A stretch of 64,000 nucleotides of DNA, from positions 11,860 to 75,859 of the forward strand of contig JBJEQJ010000036.1 in NCBI GenBank assembly GCA_051881695.1, in the 5' to 3' direction. This document shows, in pieces, positions 1-8,911 of the stretch. Under the pieces are notes generated by a model. The model did not search any database, had not been told where the DNA came from, and saw only the letters and a list, made by a program, of their open reading frames with translations. The stretch comes from CAYJFG01 sp051881695 (GTDB lineage Bacteria > Bacillota > Clostridia > Oscillospirales > Acutalibacteraceae). Position numbers and translations under genes: made by a program. The stretch's first letter is position 1; every line of letters begins with the position of its first letter.

Positions 1-1192
1 CGGTGTGTGGGTTCCCGGTATTCCGGTATTGGTCGAGAATGGGCTTGATAGTGTAAATTGTGCCGAGTGGCTCAAAGGACTCATTTTAGATGGTATAATC
101 GCCGGTGTTGGTGCAGTGCTTGGCTTTGTACCGCAAATTCTTATGCTGTTTTTATTTCTTGCCTTCTTAGAAGCCTGCGGTTATATGTCGCGTATTGCCT
201 TTGTTATGGATAGAATTTTCTGTAAATTTGGACTGTCCGGCAAATCGTTTATTCCCATACTCATCGGAACGGGCTGCGGTGTTCCTGGTATTATGGCGTC
301 AAGAACAATTGAAAATGTGCGTGACCGCAGAATGACAATTATTACAACCACCTTTATACCGTGCGGCGCTAAGCTTCCGTTTATAGCTATGATAGCCGGC
401 GCTATATTCGGTGGAGCTCCTTGGGTTGCGCCAAGTGCATATTTCTTGGGTATGGCTGCGATTGTATTATCAGGACTTATCCTTAAAAAAACCAGAATAT
501 TTGCGGGCGACCCCGCACCGTTTGTTATGGAGCTGCCTGCTTATCACCTGCCTACTGCGGCAAATGTACTGCGCAGTATGTGGGACAGAGGATGGTCGTT
601 TATCAAAAAAGCCGGAACAGTTATTCTGCTTTTTACCATCCTAATCTGGTTTGCAACTTATTTTGGTTTTGTAGACGGCACCTTCCGTATGCTCTCTGAG
701 GAAGAGATGAATCACAGTATACTTGCCGTTATAGGCAGCGCTATAGCATGGATATTTGCTCCTCTTGGCTGGGGTAATTGGCAGGCGGCTGTTGCAACAA
801 TTACAGGTCTTGCCGCAAAAGAAAATATAGTTAGTACTATGGGGATTTTATACAGCGGAACAGGTACAGCTTACGGAAATATTTCCGCGGCGTTCACTCA
901 AGTGGGCGGATATTCGTTCCTTGCATTTAACCTTCTTTGTGCCCCTTGCGTTGCAGCAATGGGCGCTATAAGAAGAGAAATGAATAACACCAAGTGGTTC
1001 CTGTTCGCCATTGCTTATCAGTGCGGCTTTGCATATTTAGTTGCGCTTGTTATAAATCAGCTTGGATTGCTTTTTACCGGCAACGGAAATATAATAGGTA
1101 CAATAGCGGCAGTTATCGTTATTGCACTTGCCGTATTTATGCTTGTACGTCCGTATAAAGAGTCAAACAAGCTTACTTCAAAGGTTAAGTAA
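1..1192 (+). CDS. feoB: Ferrous iron transporter FeoB, C-terminal part (5' end outside window)
   Basis: This is the membrane permease half of FeoB, which imports Fe(II) across the cytoplasmic membrane. The reading frame is open to the left edge, so the N-terminal GTPase domain and the true start lie outside the window. About 395 residues are visible. They contain several hydrophobic segments and the two Gate repeats, with the conserved Cys-containing stretch GTGCGVPGIMASRT near residue 97 and the motif IPCGAKLPF near residue 118. The second gate half contains CAPCVAA near residue 316. The tail is short and basic. The next gene encodes the Cys-rich FeoB partner, which supports the assignment. 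The window gives no view of its regulation. Confidence 0.95.
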   Translation, partial: GVWVPGIPVLVENGLDSVNCAEWLKGLILDGIIAGVGAVLGFVPQILMLFLFLAFLEACGYMSRIAFVMDRIFCKFGLSGKSFIPILIGTGCGVPGIMASRTIENVRDRRMTIITTTFIPCGAKLPFIAMIAGAIFGGAPWVAPSAYFLGMAAIVLSGLILKKTRIFAGDPAPFVMELPAYHLPTAANVLRSMWDRGWSFIKKAGTVILLFTILIWFATYFGFVDGTFRMLSEEEMNHSILAVIGSAIAWIFAPLGWGNWQAAVATITGLAAKENIVSTMGILYSGTGTAYGNISAAFTQVGGYSFLAFNLLCAPCVAAMGAIRREMNNTKWFLFAIAYQCGFAYLVALVINQLGLLFTGNGNIIGTIAAVIVIALAVFMLVRPYKESNKLTSKVK

Positions 1193-1221
1193 AATAATTT
1201 AGCAGAAACGGAGGAAAGAAT

Positions 1222-1398
1222 ATGCTTTTGTGGATTCAGGAAAATATTTCAACAATCATTATTTCCGCTGTTATTCTTGCAGCTGCAGGTCTTATCATTG
1301 CTTCTATGATTAGAAATAAGAAGAAAGGCAAATCCTCCTGTGGCTGCGGATGTGAAAACTGCGCTATGCGCAGCAGCTGTCACGATACAAAAAGATAA
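1222..1398 (+). CDS. Small FeoB-associated Cys-rich membrane protein (58 aa)
   Basis: This short gene encodes one N-terminal membrane helix (about residues 9-30, rich in Ile, Ala and Leu), a basic stop-transfer stretch RNKKKGK, and a Cys-rich tail with Cys at positions 40, 42, 44, 47 and 53. This arrangement matches the FeoB-associated Cys-rich membrane protein family, which is almost always found next to feoB and is thought to help Fe(II) handling. The start ATG at 1222 follows the ribosome-binding site GGAGG at 1210-1214. The gene ends just before a strong terminator, so it is the last gene of the feo operon. The exact biochemical role of the family is not established. Confidence 0.88.
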   Translation: MLLWIQENISTIIISAVILAAAGLIIASMIRNKKKGKSSCGCGCENCAMRSSCHDTKR

Positions 1399-1443
1399 AT
1401 ATCTTCAGCAAATATTAATGTGCGTTTTTGGTTTTATACTGTG

Positions 1444-1477
1444 CCGCCTTTACGGGTTATCCGGAAAGGCGGTTTTT
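1444..1477 (+). terminator. Intrinsic terminator of the feo operon
   Basis: The arms CCGCCTTT and AAAGGCGG form an 8-bp stem. The loop contains a further short CGG/CCG pairing, and a run of five T follows. It separates the feo genes from the nusB operon. Confidence 0.9.
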
Positions 1478-1513
1478 ATCTTTTATCTTTTTTGTATAAT
1501 TAGTCGTTTTTGC

Positions 1514-1542
1514 TTGATTATATACAGCTTTATTGATATAAT
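1514..1542 (+). promoter_or_regulatory. SigA-type promoter for the nusB operon
   Basis: TTGATT at 1514-1519 and a perfect TATAAT at 1537-1542 are separated by 17 bp. They lie 35 bp upstream of the nusB start. No other comparable promoter is evident until well past recN, so this may drive much of the 11-kb block. Confidence 0.75.
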
Positions 1543-1576
1543 TAATAGATAAAAGAAAGGATAAAGGAGTATAATT

Positions 1577-2017
1577 ATGTCGGATACAATTTCCAGAAGA
1601 CAAGCAAGAGAACAGGCGTTTATTCTAGCGTTTGAAAAGCTGTTTATTGATGACAGTCTTGAAGAAATAGTAAGTACAGTCAATGAGGCGCAGACTGTTG
1701 ATGAAATGCTTAATATTGACGACTTTGCAATTAGTTTAGTATCCGGTATGCTTGAAAACTGCGAGGTTATTGACGAGCTTATTGAAAGTAACTCAAAGGG
1801 ATGGCGTAAAAACAGAATTTCCCGTGTCGCTCTTACAGTTATGCGTCTTTCTGTTTATCAGATGAATTTTTGCAAGGAAAAAACAGAGGCGAACGACCCG
1901 GTCGGAGTAATAATAAGTGAGGCAGTAAGAATAACAAAAAAGTATTCTACAACAGATGACTCCTCCTTTGTAAACGGTGTGCTCGGCGCAATAGCTAAAA
2001 GCAGACAAGAGGCGTAA
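1577..2017 (+). CDS. nusB: Transcription antitermination factor NusB
   Basis: NusB binds boxA RNA with NusE (ribosomal protein S10) to prevent premature termination in rRNA operons. The 146-residue product has the normal family length. It begins with the typical basic helix SRRQAREQAF and shows the later conserved blocks WRKNRISRVALTVMRL and DDSSFVNGVLGAI. ATG 1577 follows AAAGGAG at 1563-1569. It opens a long co-directional block. The neighbours nusB, xseA, xseB, ispA, dxs and tlyA are in the order known from many Firmicutes. The next gene begins one base after its stop codon, which implies translational coupling. Confidence 0.95.
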   Translation: MSDTISRRQAREQAFILAFEKLFIDDSLEEIVSTVNEAQTVDEMLNIDDFAISLVSGMLENCEVIDELIESNSKGWRKNRISRVALTVMRLSVYQMNFCKEKTEANDPVGVIISEAVRITKKYSTTDDSSFVNGVLGAIAKSRQEA

Positions 2018-2018
2018 T

Positions 2019-2951
2019 ATGGCGCAGTATTTAGGTATAGACACAAGCAACTACACAACCTCTGCAGCGGTGTACGGGGAAGGCGCAGTAAAGCAATCAA
2101 AAATGCTTCTTCCCGTAAAGAAAAACGAAAAGGGTATACGTCAAAGCGACGCTGTTTTTCACCATACCGGGCAGCTTCCGCAGGTAATAAGCGAGGTGGT
2201 TGACAGCCGGACAAAGATTACAGCTGTAGGTGTATCGGAAAAACCGAGGAACGAATCAGGCTCTTATATGCCGTGCTTTACAGTGGGACTAAGCAGTGCA
2301 AAAATTATTTCCAATGTTCTTTCTGTTCCGCTTTATTGCTTTTCTCATCAGCAGGGGCATATTGCGGCGGCACTTTACGGTGCAGATAAGCTTGATTTAA
2401 TTGACGAGCAATTCATAGCTTTTCATATTTCCGGCGGTACAACAGAGGCTCTTCTTGTTTCTCCGTCAAATAAAAATATAATAAACACACAAATAATTGC
2501 AGGTACGCTTGACCTTAACGCAGGACAGGCTGTAGACAGAGTGGGGGTAATGCTGGGACTTCAGTTTCCGTGCGGAAAGCAGCTTGAACAGCTTGCGCTT
2601 AACTGCAATGAAAATATAAGGATAAAACCAACGCTTAAAGGCAGCAACTGCTGTCTGTCGGGCGTTGAAAATATTTGTAAACGCTTTTTTGACGAGGGCA
2701 GACCGAGCGAATATATCGCATTATATGTTTTAAGATATATTCAAAATACAGTTGCCGAAATGACAAGAAGACTTGTTGCGGAGTACGGAGGCTTAAAGAT
2801 TGTTTACGCCGGCGGAGTAATGTCAAATTCCATTATTAAGGCTTCGCTTCAAAAAGAGTTCGACTGCTTCTTTGCGCCTGCTGAATTTTCCTGTGACAAT
2901 GCTGTCGGTGCGGCGGTGCTTGCCTCAATTAAGCATAAAAGGCAATGCTAA
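2019..2951 (+). CDS. TsaD/Kae1-like protein (peptidase M22 family paralog)
   Basis: The 310-residue product belongs to the ASKHA-fold TsaD/Kae1 family. It shows LGIDTSNYTTS at the N-terminus, a metal-site-like SHQQGH motif near residue 110, the phosphate loop HISGGTTEA near residue 136, and the C-terminal block YAGGVMSNS followed by SCDNAVGAA. Canonical TsaD carries HMEGH at the metal site and is about 335-345 residues long, so this is a shorter and divergent relative. Clostridia often have such a second copy between nusB and xseA, and it is usually annotated only as peptidase M22. It could act in t6A tRNA modification or be a paralog with another role. Without the rest of the genome I cannot tell. 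Confidence 0.75.
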   Translation: MAQYLGIDTSNYTTSAAVYGEGAVKQSKMLLPVKKNEKGIRQSDAVFHHTGQLPQVISEVVDSRTKITAVGVSEKPRNESGSYMPCFTVGLSSAKIISNVLSVPLYCFSHQQGHIAAALYGADKLDLIDEQFIAFHISGGTTEALLVSPSNKNIINTQIIAGTLDLNAGQAVDRVGVMLGLQFPCGKQLEQLALNCNENIRIKPTLKGSNCCLSGVENICKRFFDEGRPSEYIALYVLRYIQNTVAEMTRRLVAEYGGLKIVYAGGVMSNSIIKASLQKEFDCFFAPAEFSCDNAVGAAVLASIKHKRQC

Positions 2952-2973
2952 TATCAGGGTCATCGGTGTAATT

Positions 2974-4197
2974 ATGAGTATTTCAATTCTTTCAGTTTCA
3001 CAAATTAATTTTTATATAAAATCGCTTCTTGATTCCGATGGAAATTTATCGTCGGTATTTATAAGCGGAGAGATTTCAAACCTTGCCGACCATTATAAAT
3101 CGGGGCATATTTACTTTTCTCTCAAGGATGAAAAGGCGCTTATTCGCTGCGTTATGTTTTCTTTTAATGCGTCAAGGCTCAGGTTTGTTCCAATGGACGG
3201 AATGAAGGTTATAGTAAGAGGTAAAATATCTCTGTATGAAGCAACGGGGCAATATCAGCTTTATGTTGAGGATATGCAGCCTGACGGCGCAGGTTCGCTT
3301 GCTTTGGCGTTTGAACGGCTTAAAGAAAAGCTAAGCTCCCAGGGACTTTTTGACAGCAGACATAAAAAGCCGATTCCGAAATATCCGCAGAAAATCGGTA
3401 TAGTCACCTCAAAAAACGGCGCCGCCTTGCAGGATATTAAAAAAATACTTGCAAGAAGATATAAGCCTGCCGAAATTATACTTTGTCCGGCGTCTGTACA
3501 GGGGGCAAATGCTGCACCGGAAATAATAAAAGCCGTAAATTACCTTGATAAAAATAATTTGTGTGATGTTATTATTGTTGGCAGAGGCGGTGGAAGCACT
3601 GAGGATTTGTGGGCGTTTAACGATGAAAAGCTTGCTTATGCTGTATTTAATACAAAAACTCCGATTATCTCCGCAGTCGGGCACGAAACAGACTTTACCA
3701 TATGTGATTTTGTCGCAGATTTAAGGGCGGCAACTCCATCTGCTGCGGCGGAGCTTGCAGTACCTCTGTGCGAACAGCTTTTATCCGAAACAGCAGATAA
3801 AATGTATAAAATAAGAAAGCTTACTGAACTTAAAATCAATAAAGAAAAAGCATATATCGACTCTATTGCCTCTAAAGCGGCACTTAAAAGTCCTTTAACG
3901 CTTATGGAGAAAAATTACAGAACCCTTGATAATCTGTCTTTAAGATTAAATTCCGGCTTTAACGGAAGCTTTGGCAAAATTAAAAATAATTTTGCGGTAC
4001 TTTCAGATAAACTTAATATGTTAAGTCCTCTTGCTGTTCTTTCAAGAGGCTACGGATTAGCCTTCAAGAACGGCAAGGCGGTTACATCGGTTAAGAATTT
4101 AAAGTCAGACGATCATTTAAGTATCAGGCTTAAGGACGGTACTGCTTTCTGCACAGTTACAGAGGTTTTGCCGGAAGAAAGGAATGATTGCAAATGA
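2974..4197 (+). CDS. xseA: Exodeoxyribonuclease VII large subunit
   Basis: XseA is the catalytic large subunit of exonuclease VII, which degrades single-stranded DNA together with XseB. The 407-residue product has an N-terminal OB-fold (ISGEISNLADHYKSGHIYFSLKD, given here only as the region around residues 23-45), then the catalytic domain with GIVTSKNGAALQDI near residue 138 and the signature GHETDFTICDFVADLRAATP near residue 235. The coiled-coil region follows. I chose ATG 2974 because the family starts SILSVSQIN. The frame is open further upstream, but only into the preceding gene. The ribosome-binding site is weak. The stop overlaps the xseB start in ATGA. Confidence 0.95.
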   Translation: MSISILSVSQINFYIKSLLDSDGNLSSVFISGEISNLADHYKSGHIYFSLKDEKALIRCVMFSFNASRLRFVPMDGMKVIVRGKISLYEATGQYQLYVEDMQPDGAGSLALAFERLKEKLSSQGLFDSRHKKPIPKYPQKIGIVTSKNGAALQDIKKILARRYKPAEIILCPASVQGANAAPEIIKAVNYLDKNNLCDVIIVGRGGGSTEDLWAFNDEKLAYAVFNTKTPIISAVGHETDFTICDFVADLRAATPSAAAELAVPLCEQLLSETADKMYKIRKLTELKINKEKAYIDSIASKAALKSPLTLMEKNYRTLDNLSLRLNSGFNGSFGKIKNNFAVLSDKLNMLSPLAVLSRGYGLAFKNGKAVTSVKNLKSDDHLSIRLKDGTAFCTVTEVLPEERNDCK

Positions 4198-4397
4198 AGC
4201 AATATAAATCATACGAGCAAGCGTCATCACGGCTTGAAGAAATTGTAAAATCTCTGGAAAACGACGAGCTTACTCTTGAACAGTCGCTTGCGCTTTTTGA
4301 AGAGGGAACGCAGATTACAGGCTTCTGCTATTCGCTTTTAAAACAGGCAGAACAGAAAATAACAGAAATATCAGCGGAGGAAACAGCCGATGAATAA
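4194..4397 (+). CDS. xseB: Exodeoxyribonuclease VII small subunit
   Basis: XseB is the small helical subunit that assembles with XseA. The 67-residue product has the family signature YEQASSRLEEIVKSLE followed by LTLEQSLALFEEG. ATG 4194 overlaps the xseA stop by four bases and has GAAAGGA at 4177-4183. A TTG six bases upstream is possible but badly spaced. The gene overlaps the start of ispA by eight bases, so the three genes are tightly coupled. Confidence 0.93.
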   Translation: MKQYKSYEQASSRLEEIVKSLENDELTLEQSLALFEEGTQITGFCYSLLKQAEQKITEISAEETADE

Positions 4398-5277
4398 CGA
4401 TATTCAAATTATAGAAAATGCTCTTTCCGGGTATATTGCAAAATTTAAATCAGAAAAATATAAAAATCAGCTGATTCTTGCACAGGCAATGGAGTACAGC
4501 CTTATGGCGGGTGGTAAAAGAATACGCCCTCGCTTAGTGCTGGAATTTTGCAGAGCCTGCGGCGGAAACATAGAGGCGGCGCTTCCTTTTGCCTGTGCAA
4601 TTGAGATGATTCACACATATTCTCTCATTCACGACGATTTGCCTTGTATGGACGATGACGATATGCGCCGTGGCAGACCCTCAAATCACATTGAATTCGG
4701 CGAGTGTACTGCACTTCTGGCAGGAGATGCCCTTCAAAGCCTTGCCTTTGAGGTTATGCTTGGCGGTACAGCACAGGACAATGCGCACAATGCTTTAAGG
4801 GCGGCGCATTATCTCGCTCAAAAATGCGGTACATCGGGAATGGTCGGCGGTCAGGTAATAGATATTGCACTTGAAAATATGCCTGAAAACTCTGTTTCTA
4901 TAGACTTGATTAAAGAAATGTACTCAAAAAAGACAGGTGCCTTAATAAAGGCAGCGTGCGCTATGGGCGTGTTAATTTCAGGCGGAGATGAAAAAAAGCT
5001 TTCAGCCGCAGAAAAATATGCCGAATGTGTAGGACTTGCATTTCAGATAGTTGACGATATTCTTGATATTACCTCAACTACCGAAAAGCTGGGAAAGCCT
5101 GTCGGCAGTGACGAGAAGAACCACAAAAACACCGTTGTAAGCTTTATCGGTATAGAAAAAGCAAAAGAAACCGTTTTTCGCCTTACAAAAGAGGCAACAG
5201 AGGTTCTTTCTGCATTTGACGGAGATACAGAAAAGCTTAAAAATATTGCTGACTCGCTTGCAAAAAGAGAACATTAA
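4390..5277 (+). CDS. ispA: Farnesyl diphosphate synthase (short-chain prenyl transferase)
   Basis: The enzyme condenses IPP with DMAPP and then GPP to give farnesyl diphosphate for undecaprenyl and quinone precursors. The 295-residue length is normal. It shows GGKRIRP at residues 41-47, the first Asp-rich motif DDLPCMDDDDMRRG from residue 82, and the second Asp-rich motif DDILD near residue 222. The extended first motif (four residues between the Asp pairs) and Ser/Ile residues before it fit the short-chain bacterial FPP synthases. It lies directly upstream of dxs, which supplies the precursor pathway, as in many Firmicutes. Confidence 0.93.
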   Translation: MNNDIQIIENALSGYIAKFKSEKYKNQLILAQAMEYSLMAGGKRIRPRLVLEFCRACGGNIEAALPFACAIEMIHTYSLIHDDLPCMDDDDMRRGRPSNHIEFGECTALLAGDALQSLAFEVMLGGTAQDNAHNALRAAHYLAQKCGTSGMVGGQVIDIALENMPENSVSIDLIKEMYSKKTGALIKAACAMGVLISGGDEKKLSAAEKYAECVGLAFQIVDDILDITSTTEKLGKPVGSDEKNHKNTVVSFIGIEKAKETVFRLTKEATEVLSAFDGDTEKLKNIADSLAKREH

Positions 5278-5313
5278 AAAACACTTTTACTTAAAAATTT
5301 GGAGAGTAAAATA

Positions 5314-7173
5314 ATGAAATATTTGGATAAAATTAAATCTCCGGATGATTTCAAAAATTTCACAATTCCGCAGCTTGTCGATCTGTGCGCTGAAATCAGA
5401 CAGGTTATTGTTGACGCAGTTTCAAAAAACGGAGGTCATCTCGCGTCTAATTTAGGAACTGTCGAGCTGACTGTTGCAATGCTGAAGGCATTTCCCTCTG
5501 TCAAAAACAGAATTGTATGGGATGTCGGTCACCAAAGCTACACGCACAAAATATTAACCGGAAGATATAACGAAATAGACACCATAAGAACGCAGGGCGG
5601 ACTTTCAGGCTTTCCTAAAAGAAACGAAAGCGAGTATGACGCCTTTAACGCAGGTCACAGCAGTACGTCAATATCTGCTGCATACGGCATTTCCAAGGCA
5701 AAGGAGCTAAAGGGAGAGGACGGATATACAATCGCCGTTATCGGAGATGGTGCTCTCACAGGCGGTCTTGCATATGAGGGACTAAATAACGCCGGAAGGT
5801 CTAAAAAGAACTTCATTGTTGTTTTGAACGACAACAAAATGTCAATTTCAAGAAACGTAGGTTCGGTTGCCAAGTACTTAACCGGCATCAGAATAAAGCC
5901 TGCCTACATACGGATAAAAAATAAGTGCGAAAGAACGCTTACAAAAATTCCTGTTTTCGGCAATCCCATAAGAAAAATTCTAAAACGCTCAAAGCTCAGG
6001 GTTAGAAAAATGGTGTATAAAGACACTTTGTTTGACGATATGGGCTTTGTTTATTACGGTCCGGTTGAGGGACATAATCTTGAAGAGCTTGAAAATGCAT
6101 TTAATGCGGCAAAGGGTATAAACGGTCCTGTTCTTATCCACGTTGTTACAACTAAGGGTAAAGGCTACCAGTATGCAGAAAATGACCCCAAAAATTTCCA
6201 CGGAGTTTCAAGCTTTGATGTTGAATCGGGCGAGCCTATTTCTTCTAAAAAAGGTTTTTCGACAGTATTCGGCGAAAAGCTCTGTGCTTTAGCGGCGGAG
6301 GATAAGCGCATTTGCGCTATTACAGCTGCGATGAAGTCGGGAACAGGTCTTAGCGATTTTGCAAAAAAATATAAAGACAGATTTTTCGACGTAGGCATTG
6401 CAGAGGAGCACGCAATCACCTTTGCAAGCGGACTTGCTGCAGGAGGAATGCTTCCCGTTTTTGCTGTGTACTCTACCTTTTTGCAAAGAGGAATTGACCA
6501 GCTTATTCACGACGCAGCTACGCAAAAGCTGCATATTATTCTTGCTATAGACAGAGCAGGTATTGTCGGCGAGGACGGCGAAACACATCAGGGTGTTTTT
6601 GATGTTCCGCTTCTTAATTCTATTCCGAATGTTGAAATATACAGTCCTTGCTATTTTGATGAGCTTGAAAGAGATTTGCTTGCGGCAACGCACAGCTCAA
6701 ACGGAGTTATCGCCGTAAGATACCCAAGAGGAGCGCAGCTTTATAAGCCGGAGGACTTTTCGGCAGGTAAAAAAACCTACGATGTTTATGCTCAGCTCGG
6801 TGCAGAAATTGCCATCGTAACTTACGGCAGACTCTTTAGCTATGCTTGCCTTGCACAAAGTAAGTTGAAAAAAGACGGAATAAGCATTTCAGTTATTAAG
6901 CTGAACAGAATAAAACCGATACCAAAAGAAGCGATAGTTACAGCGCTTTCATATAAACATATTTTCTTTTTTGAAGAGAGTATGGAAACAGGCGGCATAG
7001 GCGAGCATATGCTTTGCGAGCTTGTTAAAAACGGATATACGGGAACATATAAATTAACCGGAATTGATAACCGATACGTTCAACACGCAAGCGTAAAGGC
7101 TTCTTTAGCTGCTTTAAAGCTTGACGATAAAGGTATGACGGAGGTTATTAATAATTCCTTAAAAAGGGGATAA
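5314..7173 (+). CDS. dxs: 1-deoxy-D-xylulose-5-phosphate synthase
   Basis: Dxs joins pyruvate and glyceraldehyde 3-phosphate in the first step of the MEP isoprenoid pathway, using thiamine diphosphate. The 619-residue product is of standard length. The TPP-binding block GDGALTGGLAYEGLNNAG lies near residue 148, the linker YYGPVEGHN near residue 246, and the second transketolase domain with GIAEEHAITFASGLA near residue 360. I chose ATG 5314 with GGAGA at 5301-5305. A TTG five codons upstream would overlap that site. It follows ispA, so precursor supply and prenyl elongation are co-transcribed. Confidence 0.95.
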   Translation: MKYLDKIKSPDDFKNFTIPQLVDLCAEIRQVIVDAVSKNGGHLASNLGTVELTVAMLKAFPSVKNRIVWDVGHQSYTHKILTGRYNEIDTIRTQGGLSGFPKRNESEYDAFNAGHSSTSISAAYGISKAKELKGEDGYTIAVIGDGALTGGLAYEGLNNAGRSKKNFIVVLNDNKMSISRNVGSVAKYLTGIRIKPAYIRIKNKCERTLTKIPVFGNPIRKILKRSKLRVRKMVYKDTLFDDMGFVYYGPVEGHNLEELENAFNAAKGINGPVLIHVVTTKGKGYQYAENDPKNFHGVSSFDVESGEPISSKKGFSTVFGEKLCALAAEDKRICAITAAMKSGTGLSDFAKKYKDRFFDVGIAEEHAITFASGLAAGGMLPVFAVYSTFLQRGIDQLIHDAATQKLHIILAIDRAGIVGEDGETHQGVFDVPLLNSIPNVEIYSPCYFDELERDLLAATHSSNGVIAVRYPRGAQLYKPEDFSAGKKTYDVYAQLGAEIAIVTYGRLFSYACLAQSKLKKDGISISVIKLNRIKPIPKEAIVTALSYKHIFFFEESMETGGIGEHMLCELVKNGYTGTYKLTGIDNRYVQHASVKASLAALKLDDKGMTEVINNSLKRG

Positions 7174-7178
7174 ATTAA

Positions 7179-7997
7179 TTGGCAGATAAAAAAAGGCTTG
7201 ACACACTTGTTTTTGAGCGAGGCTTTACCTCAAGCAGAGAAAAGGCAAAAGCAGTTATTATGGCAGGACTTGTATATGTTGATAACCAAAAAGCCGATAA
7301 GCCCGGTACGGTTTATTCTGCAGACTGCTTGCTTGAGGTTCGCGGCGGTGCGCCGAAATATGTAAGTCGGGGAGGCTTTAAGCTTGAAAAGGCAATGGAA
7401 GTCTTTAGCATAGATTTAGCAGGAAAGATTACAATGGACATCGGCGCTTCAACAGGCGGTTTTACAGACTGTATGCTTCAAAACGGGGCGAAGAAGGTAT
7501 ATTCTGTTGACGTTGGCTACGGTCAGCTTGACTGGAAGCTCAGAAACGATGAACGTGTTGTAAATATGGAACGCACAAATATCAGAAAAGTTACTAAGCA
7601 GGATATACCGGATGAAATAGATTTTTTCAGTGTTGACGTATCGTTTATATCTTTAAAGCTTGTTTTGCCTGTTGCAAGACAATTCTTAAAAGATAACGCC
7701 TGTGCGGTCTGTCTTATTAAGCCGCAGTTTGAAGCAGGAAGAGAGAAGGTAGGCAAAAAAGGCGTTGTGCGTGACCCAAAGGTACACGAGGAGGTAATAA
7801 ACACAATATGCTCCTTTTGTCTTGAAAACGGATTTACGGTGTTGGGACTTGACTTCTCTCCTATAAAAGGGCCGGAGGGCAACATAGAATATTTAATTTA
7901 TATCAGGAAAAGTAATAATACGCAAATGCTTACAGATATATCTGCACAAAAGCTTACCGAGCTTTCACACAGTGCGCTTGACAAAAAAGAAAAGTGA
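7179..7997 (+). CDS. tlyA: TlyA family rRNA 2'-O-methyltransferase (S4 plus FtsJ domains)
   Basis: TlyA-type proteins methylate rRNA ribose 2'-hydroxyls; some members have been called hemolysins. The 272-residue product starts with an S4 RNA-binding domain (residues 1-60, KKRLDTLVFERGF). A Rossmann methyltransferase follows, with DIGASTGGFTDCML near residue 88 as the SAM loop and CLIKPQFEAGR near residue 178. The start codon is TTG at 7179. It is the only one correctly placed after the ribosome-binding site AAGGGGA at 7164-7170. The gene occupies the same position after dxs as yqxC in Bacillus. Confidence 0.92.
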   Translation: MADKKRLDTLVFERGFTSSREKAKAVIMAGLVYVDNQKADKPGTVYSADCLLEVRGGAPKYVSRGGFKLEKAMEVFSIDLAGKITMDIGASTGGFTDCMLQNGAKKVYSVDVGYGQLDWKLRNDERVVNMERTNIRKVTKQDIPDEIDFFSVDVSFISLKLVLPVARQFLKDNACAVCLIKPQFEAGREKVGKKGVVRDPKVHEEVINTICSFCLENGFTVLGLDFSPIKGPEGNIEYLIYIRKSNNTQMLTDISAQKLTELSHSALDKKEK

Positions 7998-8006
7998 TGA
8001 TTATTT

Positions 8007-8864
8007 ATGAAAATTGCTATTGTACCAAACTTAACAAAAAAAGGCGCCGCAGAATGTGCCAAAAAGGTTGCGGAGAGAATTACAAACGCAGGCTCGCTGG
8101 CTATGCTTACAGAGGATAACAGATTTATAATTTCGGCAGACAGCTATATCTACCACACCACAATGCAGGAGCTTATTAAAAACTGCGACGCTGTTATCAC
8201 TATCGGCGGCGACGGCACAATAATTCGTGTTTCAAAATACGCCTCAATTTATGAAAAGCCTCTTCTCGGTATAAACCTTGGCAGAATAGGATTTGTTGCC
8301 GAGCTGGAGCCGGAGGAAACTGATAAAATAGATTTACTTCTAAGCGGAGATTACAGGGTTGAAAACAGAATGATGCTCAAGGCAACAATTACGCACTGCG
8401 GAGAAACCAAGGATTATTATGCGCTAAACGAAATAACCTTTTCAAGAGGTTCTCTTTCAAGAATTATAGACCTTTCCGTTTCTCTCAACGGAAAAGAAAT
8501 ATGCGATTACAGAGCAGACGGACTCCTCTTTGCAACGCCTACAGGCTCTACCGCTTATTCTCTTTCGGCAGGCGGTCCGGTTATTGAGCCGAATATGCAG
8601 TGTATTTTGCTTACGCCTGTTTGTCCGTACTCGCTGTTTTCACGTTCTGTACTTTTTGCGCAGGACTCAGTTTTAACGGTTACGGCGGAAAACGAAGATA
8701 ACGCCGAGGTGTACTTAACGGTGGACGGACAGCAGTCTGTTAAAATTTCCAGAGATGATAAAATAGAGATAAAAAAAGCACAAAGAGTTACAAGGCTTAT
8801 TTCAATAAAGCAGAAGAGCTTTTACAAGGTGCTTAATGAAAAGCTTAACAGCAAAACAGTTTAA
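8007..8864 (+). CDS. nadK: NAD kinase
   Basis: NadK phosphorylates NAD to NADP. The 285-residue product has the signature GGDGTIIRVS near residue 71, NLGRIGFVAE near residue 91, and the C-terminal TPTGSTAYSLSAGGP near residue 177. All are conserved in the ATP-NAD kinase family. The gene is cytoplasmic and is the usual clostridial insertion between tlyA and argR. ATG 8007 is preceded by only a weak ribosome-binding site (GTGATGATT), suggesting coupling to tlyA, whose stop is nine bases upstream. Confidence 0.95.
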   Translation: MKIAIVPNLTKKGAAECAKKVAERITNAGSLAMLTEDNRFIISADSYIYHTTMQELIKNCDAVITIGGDGTIIRVSKYASIYEKPLLGINLGRIGFVAELEPEETDKIDLLLSGDYRVENRMMLKATITHCGETKDYYALNEITFSRGSLSRIIDLSVSLNGKEICDYRADGLLFATPTGSTAYSLSAGGPVIEPNMQCILLTPVCPYSLFSRSVLFAQDSVLTVTAENEDNAEVYLTVDGQQSVKISRDDKIEIKKAQRVTRLISIKQKSFYKVLNEKLNSKTV

Positions 8865-8911
8865 GAAAAAAGTGTGCAATCTCTATTTGTTTTTAAAGGA
8901 ACGGTTAAATT

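Noticed and set aside
2872..2973. N-terminal extension of xseA by 34 residues
   Set aside because: It overlaps the end of the TsaD-like gene and lacks similarity to XseA; the conserved start is at 2974.
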